22,928 nt of DNA from a virus, in the IMG/VR virus record IMGVR_UViG_3300023276_000774, positions 1 to 22,928 of that record. One strand, given 5' to 3'. How positions within the stretch are numbered: position 1 is the stretch's first letter; each line of letters begins with the position of its first letter. The notes beneath the pieces are model-generated. The model did no database searches. It was not told the origin of the DNA and saw only the letters and a list, made by a program, of their open reading frames with translations. The translations under genes were made by a program, and so were the position numbers. This document shows, in pieces, positions 7,401 through 13,876 of the stretch.

Positions 7401-9696
7401 ACCATCAGGAGGTTCATCAATTGACAAAAGACCTGCTCATGTAGATATGAATATAGAGTTTTATGGACAAGATAATCTTTTAATATTTGAAACTTTACCT
7501 CCTGATGCTGATCCTAATTTATTTTATGATTCTTCAGAAATGTATAATATTGATACAGATTTAAATGGAGATTTAGCTCATGAAGGAAATATACAAAATC
7601 AGACTATTGCTACTGCAACTCCTGCAATAATTCAATTACCATTTTTTAATTGTTTTTCATTTAGCAATGGAGCAGAAAGTTATCAAATTGAAGATAGTGC
7701 AGTTGGTAAAGCTTTAACATTAGGACAACGAACAACAGCTATATCTAATATTGAATATGCAAAACAACTAAGACAGTCAAGTATAACATATAGTGGTATT
7801 TATTATCCTTCTTCGGGGTTAAATAACAGTAATGAATTTAATTTAGGTTTAGCAAATTTTTCAGATTTAGAAACAAACTTTGGTCCTGTAATGAAATTAC
7901 ATTCCAGAGAAACAGATATATTAGTATTACAAGAAGATAGAATATCTTATGTTTTAACAGGTAAAAATATTATTAGCGATTCAGTAGGAGGGGGAGCAAT
8001 AGTTTCGGTGCCAGAAGTTTTAGGAAAACAAATAGCTCGAATAGAAGAGTATGGTATAAGTTTTAATCCTGAAAGTTTTACATCTTGGGGTAAGAATATT
8101 TATTTTAGTGATACAAAAAGAGGAGCTATAATACAATTAACAGGAGGAGCTGTTAATAATGAATCATTAACAGTTATTTCTGACACAGGAATGAGGTCTT
8201 ATTTTAGAGATAAATTTATTACTCAATTAAATACACAAAAATTAGGAGGGTATGATCCTTACATGGATGAATATGTTTTTTCTTCTAACACTAAATTAAT
8301 ACCAGTTAAAACTCCTGTTTCTCCTTGCGGAAGAGTTATTACTCCTCAATCGCAATCAGCAACTTATAATGTTAGCATTGAAGTAGGAGCAGTAGTGGGA
8401 ACTGTTAATATTGGTTATAATATTTCTAATCCAAATACAGCAACATTAGATATTACAGCAACATTTAATGGTGTAGATACAATAGGAACAGCATTATCTG
8501 GAGCAGGAGGCTTAAAAGTTGCTAAAACAACTATGTTTCCTACAACAATAGATATTACTGTTATACCTTCTGAAAAATGTACTTACAGTATAGATCCTAA
8601 GTGTATAACAGCAAAATCTGACACTTTTGTAACTCAATATGTTTTAGCAGCAGCTCCAAGAAGTAGAAACCCTCAATTTCATTTTGGATTTAATTGGACA
8701 GATGGAATATATATAAGTCCTGTAAGTAATAACTTAGCAAGAAACGTAACCCCATCACAACGTGACTGTCCTCCTTCTTTTGGAACAATAAGTATTGTAT
8801 CAGACAGTGGTATTGCTTCTTCAGGTGTAATACCATATGGGGGAACAACAATTAATATGTTTGTAGACTCATTAGACTATCCAAATCAAGATAATGTTAA
8901 GTTTGATGCAAGTCGTGGACATAAAATGTATGCTTTTACTCAAAGAACAATCATAGCAGGGTGTAATCAAAATTTAATTTCTGATTTATCAACTAAAACT
9001 CCTTTAACTGTTGTTAATAATATAGACAATAAATTTGAAGCACAGTACACTAATTTACCAATATCACTAACAACATATTCAAATACCAATTCACCAATAG
9101 CTCCTGCAAATTATATAGCTGACAATTCAGTAGATTTTACTACATTAACATTTTATGTTAATGATATTGTTACAGCTGCATCAGGATCTGTTGGTAAAAT
9201 TCTTACTATTGCCCCTAATTTAATACAGACAGGAAACAGTCTCACTGGTGTTCCTGAAATAATAGTTGCTCCAGGAGAAGGCTATACTATAACACGAGTT
9301 AATGTACCTCAAGTAATATTAGTATATGATATGAGAGATAAAACAGGAGCTGCAGGGTGTAGAGATAGTGATACCAATCTTGTTTGTACTTGTGTTGGGC
9401 TATGCACTCCTAATGTTATGACTGCTGACCCTCAAGCATCTCCACTTGCTGCTTGTTTAAATGGTTCAGGACAGTTTCCTTATAATGGAAGTTTAGTAGG
9501 AAGAAGTCATGATGGTGCTGGACCTATTCCTGTGGTTGGGAATATGATTTATAATGCTAACTTTACAACTTGCGACCCTACTGATGTACCTGCTGATGGA
9601 TGGTATTCTGTTTCAGATCAATGGAGTAATAATTCTAATATAGTAATACAAATAAGTAACGGTATATGTATTGCTTCACAAACACAAACTTGTTAA
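4438..9696 (+). CDS. Giant tail stabilisation / nozzle-like virion protein
   Basis: This 1752-aa protein begins DINTNFIAGRMNKSVDERL, then PPGEYKNALNVRLGSTE and AVENSKGNEKL. This opening is typical, to my knowledge, of the large tail stabilisation (P22 gp10/nozzle-type) proteins of crAss-like and marine Bacteroidetes phages. Further family-like motifs are LLFFTDNYNPPRVININ (near 150), VGLVYMDDYGRAST (near 650) and, at about 1145-1260, KLHSRETDILVLQEDRISY, GGGAIVSVPEVLGKQ and a WGKNIYFSDTKRGAI propeller-like blade. Length and composition suit a beta-propeller/beta-sandwich tail tip. The last 450 residues differ: they are Cys-rich, with clusters at 1641, 1650, 1652 and 1656 and then 1673, 1712, 1744 and 1752. 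They include a beta-type module at about 1555-1622 and a C-terminal module ending in Cys. This tail part may be the variable, host- or surface-facing portion. Confidence 0.8.
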   Translation: MDINTNFIAGRMNKSVDERLIPPGEYKNALNVRLGSTEATDIGAVENSKGNEKLTTLQYGGNPLSVNATCIGAYADAIRETMYWFVHDKNPNGTTVNLIVSYNSITAITTYHVISVVVLNFNPSYLITGVQLVEELLFFTDNYNPPRVININRKYGLPSGGVDTFTEDDISLIVRPPGFSSFFNPISGNREFDLAVPTVTLNETTNNEENFLNDRFVSFAYRYRYLDKQYSATSLFTQAAFQPKAFNIEPESMINDGMINRYNSATIEYSTGPKNVLEIQLLYKESTSNVIYIIESFVKSELGWNDNEKKEFQFSASKVYGTLGSDELLRQYDNVPQLSQALTIQGNRIMLGNYTEGYNISTINGQLIPINYSALLTSDPLTGVYLNSPFSLALTNDNPVTITYSLTPVSLLPYVLYDVGPLDYSRIVFDLSTVPLPIEQGTVFDFPMQFYAVETSGTTGAALSLGILNDGAVIGTAIDPIKLTFSYTANQEFLSAADMIDSDNFRNAVGVNVNPSTAIADAPTGGTFMDVFNRTMIDIADTRTIGGEQYTFAFEGFSSPTNPAILSYIPTAKRFNQINGVLDCFSIAFPAVRFDGTVSGTEIFNYFRFVLEDVVTTIPTPYPPLRPIISPIFQENLRSLHSNRDYEVGLVYMDDYGRASTALVSSQNTVFIPSSSSVNTNRINVTLRNKPPFWAKKYKFVLKQSRATYNVIYVRRFYEDPSDTSIVWMALEGEDKTLVKEGTQFNVKRDDSGALNTSVIATVLAVENKERGEFITDISLPGLYMSIKPNNFNVTANITDAINFGQNPGINIRAEGSYPFCNYPVPQIFNDTSQQYELAPIPQGAIIKISFRVWRTEWDPFIGGSDPSFDWRWSQTFVSPLAYDNFLEWWVGENIEAYAGGTSNDGQAQMILPPEVENDTPTSTTPFGFIDGGSSLSPSSYSGTFGLLSAGDRPTTRGGLKYLFLQRTAGSLIVPEEKEWFLQLNAYLPSGGSSIDKRPAHVDMNIEFYGQDNLLIFETLPPDADPNLFYDSSEMYNIDTDLNGDLAHEGNIQNQTIATATPAIIQLPFFNCFSFSNGAESYQIEDSAVGKALTLGQRTTAISNIEYAKQLRQSSITYSGIYYPSSGLNNSNEFNLGLANFSDLETNFGPVMKLHSRETDILVLQEDRISYVLTGKNIISDSVGGGAIVSVPEVLGKQIARIEEYGISFNPESFTSWGKNIYFSDTKRGAIIQLTGGAVNNESLTVISDTGMRSYFRDKFITQLNTQKLGGYDPYMDEYVFSSNTKLIPVKTPVSPCGRVITPQSQSATYNVSIEVGAVVGTVNIGYNISNPNTATLDITATFNGVDTIGTALSGAGGLKVAKTTMFPTTIDITVIPSEKCTYSIDPKCITAKSDTFVTQYVLAAAPRSRNPQFHFGFNWTDGIYISPVSNNLARNVTPSQRDCPPSFGTISIVSDSGIASSGVIPYGGTTINMFVDSLDYPNQDNVKFDASRGHKMYAFTQRTIIAGCNQNLISDLSTKTPLTVVNNIDNKFEAQYTNLPISLTTYSNTNSPIAPANYIADNSVDFTTLTFYVNDIVTAASGSVGKILTIAPNLIQTGNSLTGVPEIIVAPGEGYTITRVNVPQVILVYDMRDKTGAAGCRDSDTNLVCTCVGLCTPNVMTADPQASPLAACLNGSGQFPYNGSLVGRSHDGAGPIPVVGNMIYNANFTTCDPTDVPADGWYSVSDQWSNNSNIVIQISNGICIASQTQTC
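9100..9303 (+). other. Beta-type module in the C-terminal part of the giant tail protein
   Basis: Residues about 1555-1622 read IADNSVDFTT, then YVNDIVTAASGSVGKILTI, then GEGYTITRV. The arrangement (Asp-Asn/Ser start, xxDIV, a variable turn, a hydrophobic strand, Gly-x-x-Tyr-x-Ile end) matches the modules in the genes at 1203 and 2541. Boundaries are approximate. Confidence 0.45.
9446..9693 (+). other. C-terminal Cys-ended module of the giant tail protein
   Basis: Residues about 1670-1752 contain AACLNGSGQFPYNG, then VGNMIYNANFTT, VPADGWYSVSD and ISNGICIASQTQTC at the very end. I recall this pattern (lYxdaxLTxxAxdGfYs...G.I....C) from C-terminal modules of Bacteroidetes phage and cell-surface proteins. 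The next small gene is a free-standing unit of the same type. Confidence 0.5.
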
Positions 9697-9697
9697 A

Positions 9698-9871
9698 ATG
9701 CCAACGACACTAAATATATTTTTTGATGGAACTTTTTTTTGTAGCGCAACCGCAATTTTTTTAGATGCAGACTTAACTGTTTTTGCTGAATCTGATTTTT
9801 ATGCGTTTGGGGGGTTTAAAAGATATTGGAATAAAACAACAGGAGTGTTAGGAGATTGCGAAACTTGTTAA
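9698..9871 (+). CDS. 57-aa satellite protein resembling the preceding C-terminal module
   Basis: The ATG at 9698 lies 1 nt after the TAA of the giant tail gene. A TTG at 9671 in the same frame would extend it into that gene, but the coupled stop-start packing seen at other junctions here favours 9698. The product contains ATAIFLDADLTVFAESDFYAF and ends in GDCETC. It matches the end of the upstream protein in spacing: MIYNANFTT, PADGWYSV, a Gly, then a terminal Cys. It therefore looks like a detached module, made by duplication or by separation of a former C-terminal domain. A small tail-tip accessory or chaperone-like partner is possible; no activity can be read from the sequence. A sequencing frameshift is unlikely because the two units overlap in content rather than continuing each other. 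Confidence 0.65.
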   Translation: MPTTLNIFFDGTFFCSATAIFLDADLTVFAESDFYAFGGFKRYWNKTTGVLGDCETC

Positions 9872-9879
9872 AATAAATT

Positions 9880-10641
9880 ATGGCAAACGAAGAAACTTTA
9901 TCTTATAGCGAAGGGTCCAAAGGATGGCCTTCATTTTACTCTTATATTCCTGAATACATGATGGGAATGAATAGTTATTTTTACAGCTTTGATGGCGGTA
10001 ATCTTTATAGGCACAACACTAATCCACTAAGAAATAATTATTACGAACAACAATATAGTTCATCTATTACAGGAGTTTTTAATTTTAGACCTCAACAAAT
10101 AAAAGTATTTAAAACAATGTCTCTTGAAAGTAATGCGGCTTGGGAGTGTAAAGAACTTATTACAGATTTAAATACAGGATCTATGTTAGACACTTACTTT
10201 GAACAAAAAGAAGGGGAGTGGTTTAGCTATATAAGAAATACATCAAAAACTTTAGACTTTAAATTAAGGTCTGCTAATGGATTGGCTAATTTATTAAGTT
10301 CAGCTGCTGCAGTACCTGCAAGTACTATAACTTTAACTTTTTCTGAAGATGTAGGAAGTATTATTAATTATGGCGATCAAGTATATTTGCAATCGGGAGC
10401 ATCTAATACATTAATTGGAACGCTAACATCTAAAAAAGCTAAAAGTATAGAAGTTTTATATACAGGGATTTTCCCAGTGTTAAATCCTGGAGACTTTATA
10501 TTTTATTATAAAAACCCTATAGCAGAGTCAAATGGAGCAAGAGGATATTTTTTACAATTTACATTAGAGCTTCCTTTAACAACAATAACACCAGTTGAGT
10601 TGTTTTCTGTAGGCAGTAGCATCATGCAAAGTTATCCATAG
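9880..10641 (+). CDS. Conserved tail/virion structural protein
   Basis: This 253-aa protein has a strikingly aromatic N-terminal half: GWPSFYSYIPEYMMGMNSYF, then SFDGGNLYRHNTN and the segments KVFKTMSLESNAAWECK and EGEWFSYIRN. I recognise these as a conserved structural protein of marine and Bacteroidetes phages, found beside the tail genes, without an assigned biochemical role. Residues about 147-212 again contain a beta-type module (YGDQVYLQSG, TLTSKKAKSIEVLYTGIFP, PGDFIFYYK), inserted before a C-terminal stretch GARGYFLQFTLELP. It starts 8 nt after the small gene in an A-rich leader. Confidence 0.75.
   Translation: MANEETLSYSEGSKGWPSFYSYIPEYMMGMNSYFYSFDGGNLYRHNTNPLRNNYYEQQYSSSITGVFNFRPQQIKVFKTMSLESNAAWECKELITDLNTGSMLDTYFEQKEGEWFSYIRNTSKTLDFKLRSANGLANLLSSAAAVPASTITLTFSEDVGSIINYGDQVYLQSGASNTLIGTLTSKKAKSIEVLYTGIFPVLNPGDFIFYYKNPIAESNGARGYFLQFTLELPLTTITPVELFSVGSSIMQSYP
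10318..10515 (+). other. Beta-type module in the conserved tail protein
   Basis: Residues about 147-212 follow the same plan as the modules in the 416-aa virion protein and the 323-aa connector: xGDxVY, a strand with a T/S-rich turn, an alternating hydrophobic strand, FP...GDFIFYY. The residue spacing between GDQVY and GDFIFYY is close to that between NDIVY and GESYFI. Confidence 0.45.
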
Positions 10642-10648
10642 AATTTAT

Positions 10649-10656
10649 TATCTTTG
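10649..10656 (+). promoter_or_regulatory. Candidate -7 box (TATCTTTG) directly before the acetyltransferase ATG
   Basis: TATCTTTG fits TAnnTTTG and lies in the 20-nt gap before the ATG at 10662. With the usual distance from the box to the transcription start, the transcript would begin within a few bases of that ATG, giving a leaderless or nearly leaderless message. No -33 TTG at normal spacing is visible. It may be a chance match. Confidence 0.35.
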
Positions 10657-10661
10657 TGATA

Positions 10662-11063
10662 ATGAGTTTTAATATAAAACCACTATCCGATGATGATTAT
10701 GACAATGTGTTATGTGATTGGTGGAATGATTGGAGATGGACACCTCCTGCGAAGGATTTTTTACCTGAAACGGGGTATATGGTTTATTATAATGACGAAC
10801 CTATATGTGCAGCATATATGTATATAACAAATTCTGATGTAGTTCTTTTAGAGTGGGTTATATCTAATTTTAAATTTAAAAATAAAATAATTAGAAAAGA
10901 AGCTTTATATATGTTAATAGAAACAATAACATCGTTATCTTCTAATTTAGGAAAAAAATATATATATTCACTTTTAAAAAATAAACCTTTAATTGAGTTA
11001 TATAAAGAGTTAGGATACATAGAAGGAGAATCAAACGCAACAGAAATGATTAAAAAAATATAA
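10662..11063 (+). CDS. GNAT-like acetyltransferase of phage type
   Basis: This 133-aa protein has the GNAT layout. An N-terminal helix (DDDYDNVLCDWWNDW) leads to GYMVYYNDEPICAAYMYIT as the first beta-hairpin. EWVISNF is the strand before the acetyl-CoA loop, followed by the long helix ALYMLIETITSLSSNL. The C-terminal YKELGYIEGE is the usual xxxLGF/Y end of the family. The acetyl-CoA-binding Q/RxxGxG/A signature is not present in canonical form (NKIIRKEA occupies the place), which is common in divergent phage members. The substrate is unknown. I chose the ATG at 10662; a GTG two codons upstream (10656) overlaps the promoter-like box. It sits between tail and ejection-type genes and ends one base before the next ATG. 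Confidence 0.65.
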   Translation: MSFNIKPLSDDDYDNVLCDWWNDWRWTPPAKDFLPETGYMVYYNDEPICAAYMYITNSDVVLLEWVISNFKFKNKIIRKEALYMLIETITSLSSNLGKKYIYSLLKNKPLIELYKELGYIEGESNATEMIKKI

Positions 11064-11064
11064 T

Positions 11065-12129
11065 ATGGGAGCAATAACAACAATAGCTATTGGTTTAGGA
11101 AGCGCAGGTTTAAGCTTTGCACAAGCTTCTAAAGCTGCAGAAGACAATAGAAAAGCAAACAGACAGGCCGCTAAAGAAATGGCGAAATTAAAAGACAGAG
11201 CAGGAGTTAAGTTTACTGATAAGCTTAGTTTAAATACAGATTTATATGAACAGCAGTTTGAGCAAAACTTACAAGTAAATGCAGATTTAGTAAATGCTGC
11301 AAGAGAAGCGGGACCAAGAGAGGTTGCTGCATTAGCAGGAAGAATAGGTGCGTCTCAAACGGCAGCCAATGAAGCTGTTCGTCTTTCACAAACAGATAGG
11401 TTACAAGAAATTGAAGCGTTGCAGATGGGTGAACAGAGTGAGATAAATCAACAGCTTTTAGCTATTGAAACGGCTCAGTTACAAGATAAGGCAGCAAGAG
11501 ATGCACAAACAAGACAGGTTGTGGCGGGGGCTACTATGAGTGGTATTAATTCTTTAACAAACATGGCTACTACACTGGCAAAAGATATTCCTGAAAACCC
11601 TATGAGTAAAGATACAAAAGCTTTAAAATCTACATTAGATAAAAACAATATATCTTATGCAGATTATACAGCAAATCCTGATCAGTATAAAAATTTATTT
11701 TTTAATGCAGACGGTGGTCCTATTGAAGATGGTTTAATGAGTTTAGGCACGCTTCCTGCAGGATTAGAAATGCCTAAACCTTCTGTAAATAAAGATGGAA
11801 GTGATCCTGTAATTCAAAACACATTGGACTTGCAAAAAAAGCAGTTAAATCAGTTAATAGATATGGATGCAGGGCCTATCACTCTTGGTGGTTTAAGTGA
11901 TAAAGAATTGATGGATGAGTCTATAGTAGAAATGAATTATAACACAGGTCCAAATCCAAATAATATTATAGGTCAACAAAGAAATTCTGCAATTCAAGCA
12001 GCGGGGGGTTCTTTAGCTCCACCTCCTACTACTCAAGACCCTAATATGGGTATACCAGGTTATGTACCACTTCCTCAAGTATCTTATGATGATATATTAC
12101 TTAAGTACGGAATTAAATCACAATTTTAA
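11065..12129 (+). CDS. Internal virion / ejection protein, T7 gp14-like position
   Basis: This 354-aa protein begins with a hydrophobic Gly/Ala/Ser stretch (TTIAIGLGSAGLSFAQA) followed by a highly charged coiled-coil-like region (KAAEDNRKANRQ, AKEMAKLKDR, then Gln/Glu/Ala-rich helices to about 155). A second mildly hydrophobic stretch (VVAGATMSGINSLTNMATT) follows, and then a Pro/Gly/Asn-rich, probably disordered C-terminal half. This composition is typical of the smaller podoviral internal virion proteins that enter the cell envelope during DNA ejection. It is first of three adjacent genes of rising length, as gp14, gp15 and gp16 are in T7. The assignment is by order, size and composition; I see no diagnostic motif. 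The start overlaps the context taatATG, one base after the preceding stop. Confidence 0.6.
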   Translation: MGAITTIAIGLGSAGLSFAQASKAAEDNRKANRQAAKEMAKLKDRAGVKFTDKLSLNTDLYEQQFEQNLQVNADLVNAAREAGPREVAALAGRIGASQTAANEAVRLSQTDRLQEIEALQMGEQSEINQQLLAIETAQLQDKAARDAQTRQVVAGATMSGINSLTNMATTLAKDIPENPMSKDTKALKSTLDKNNISYADYTANPDQYKNLFFNADGGPIEDGLMSLGTLPAGLEMPKPSVNKDGSDPVIQNTLDLQKKQLNQLIDMDAGPITLGGLSDKELMDESIVEMNYNTGPNPNNIIGQQRNSAIQAAGGSLAPPPTTQDPNMGIPGYVPLPQVSYDDILLKYGIKSQF

Positions 12130-12131
12130 TT

Positions 12132-13871
12132 ATGGCAAGACAAAATATAAATTTTAACACGTTTGTTCCTGAAGATTTAACTAAATCAACTATTGATTGG
12201 GGAACAGTTGCCTCTGGTTTAACAACTCAATTAAGTGCAATAAAAAAAGAAAAAGAACTTAAATTAAGTGAAGAAGAAGATAAGACGTATGAAGCTAATA
12301 GAACATTGCGTGATCACGAACAGTATGATAACAACACGCTTAATAGTTTAGTTATTGATGCTTCAGGTGGAGCTCAAGAGTTTTTATCTATACAAAATAA
12401 ATTATATACAGACGGATTAATTAATCAAACAGATTTAACTAAAGCAAGAGATCGTATTTCAAATAATTTTGCAGATTTTAGTAAAGCTGCTAAAAATTAT
12501 GATAAGTCTTATAAAGAATATCAAGAACGTATAAAAGCTGATCCTTCAACAAATTTTGCAGGCTCTTCATTAATTGAACAAAATTTTGCTAAGTCAGCAT
12601 TAGCTTTTGGAAACTTAAAAGGTTTAGTGCAATATGTAAACCCTACATCGGGAGATATTTCTTTAGTTAGACCTAATGAAGATGGTAGTATACCAAAAGA
12701 CCCTTCTAAACATATGCCTTTTACAGGGATGAATAAAAGATTAGGTTTTAGATTAGATAAATTTAATGTACAAGATAGAACAAGTGCTATAGTAGATGGT
12801 TTAGGTATTACTATGAAAGAGGCAGGTCAAATTGGTGATGCTACTAAATTCTGGGAAGGACAGTCAGCTAAGGTATCTAAATATATAGATGGATTTATGG
12901 TTAAAGATTTAGATGTTGCAAGTGTATTGGTAGACTCTATGGGTCAAGATTATTACACTACAACAGATTTAAATGATACTAATGAAAATGCTATACATAT
13001 AGACTATTCTGAAGACAATCAACCTACTATTATAAAAGGAGACAGATGGACAAAACAAGAATTAGCTGCTAAAGAATATTTAGAAGAAGTAATGAAAGAT
13101 CAGATGGACAGTAAAATAAAAGCTGTTAGAACAAGAGATGGGTCTTCTAAAGTAGATGATCGTAGAAATGAAGAGTTATGGAGAAAAACAGAAAGACCGT
13201 TACCTGATTTTGCACAACCAAGAGTGATAGGCCCTAATCAATTAAATACTACAGGACTTGATTATATAGAAGATGAATTAGAAAAAGATGTTGGTAGGGG
13301 ATCTTCGGATTTAGGTAGTTCTGATACAGATGCAGAAATACAATCTACTTATTATGACGCTACAAAGTCATATGTTCCAGCGCCAGTGCAACAGTTTTTT
13401 AACAATAGTGGTCAAGGTTTAAGTATAAATTATATAGATGGTAAATCAATTAAAGAAGTAGTAGACCCATCAACTGGTGAAAAAACATATGAAGTTTATT
13501 ACACTGTAGTAGGTGGTTCACAAAGAGGAGGAAGAGGAAAAGCCTATCGTATTCCTGATGCAGATTTAAATAATGGAGCAACAAAAAATTCATTTAAAAC
13601 ATGGCAAGAAGCTGAAAGACAATATGAAGGTGCAGGAAGGAACGGTAAGAGAGAAGATGAATTTATGGTTGTGGAGCTTGGAGGAGAACGTTTAGTAATA
13701 CCTAAGATAAGAGGAAGGTCAAATGCAAATATTTGGGAACTTGTGCAATCAGATGTTATAAATCCAGCTATAAATAAATATAATAATGATAAGTATAATG
13801 AAATTTATGGTGAAGATATGCCAGGGTACACAGCACCTAATAGCGGAACAGGATCAAATTACAATACATAA
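12132..13871 (+). CDS. Putative internal virion protein, T7 gp15-like position
   Basis: This 579-aa, mostly polar and charged protein has no signal peptide and no membrane segment. The first 180 residues are predominantly helical (AIKKEKELKLSEEEDKTYE, then AAKNYDKSYKEYQERIK). The middle has mixed strands (VKDLDVASVLVDSMGQDYY). The last 200 residues contain KTYEVYYTVVGGSQRGGRGK, FMVVELGGERLVIPK and a flexible Asn/Gly/Tyr-rich end. I do not recognise a catalytic motif. The role is inferred only from its position between the gp14-like gene and the giant gp16-like gene, with 2-nt and 5-nt spacers indicating a single coupled unit. Confidence 0.6.
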   Translation: MARQNINFNTFVPEDLTKSTIDWGTVASGLTTQLSAIKKEKELKLSEEEDKTYEANRTLRDHEQYDNNTLNSLVIDASGGAQEFLSIQNKLYTDGLINQTDLTKARDRISNNFADFSKAAKNYDKSYKEYQERIKADPSTNFAGSSLIEQNFAKSALAFGNLKGLVQYVNPTSGDISLVRPNEDGSIPKDPSKHMPFTGMNKRLGFRLDKFNVQDRTSAIVDGLGITMKEAGQIGDATKFWEGQSAKVSKYIDGFMVKDLDVASVLVDSMGQDYYTTTDLNDTNENAIHIDYSEDNQPTIIKGDRWTKQELAAKEYLEEVMKDQMDSKIKAVRTRDGSSKVDDRRNEELWRKTERPLPDFAQPRVIGPNQLNTTGLDYIEDELEKDVGRGSSDLGSSDTDAEIQSTYYDATKSYVPAPVQQFFNNSGQGLSINYIDGKSIKEVVDPSTGEKTYEVYYTVVGGSQRGGRGKAYRIPDADLNNGATKNSFKTWQEAERQYEGAGRNGKREDEFMVVELGGERLVIPKIRGRSNANIWELVQSDVINPAINKYNNDKYNEIYGEDMPGYTAPNSGTGSNYNT

Positions 13872-13876
13872 GCATA

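Noticed and set aside
9671-9697. TTG start extending the small gene upstream into the giant tail gene
   Set aside because: The ATG at 9698 has the same 1-nt stop-start spacing as other junctions, and the nine added residues (LHKHKLVK-like) are not part of the module pattern.
9446-9871. Diversity-generating retroelement template and variable repeat
   Set aside because: The similarity is at protein level only, with no near-identical DNA repeat differing at A positions and no reverse transcriptase gene in the window.
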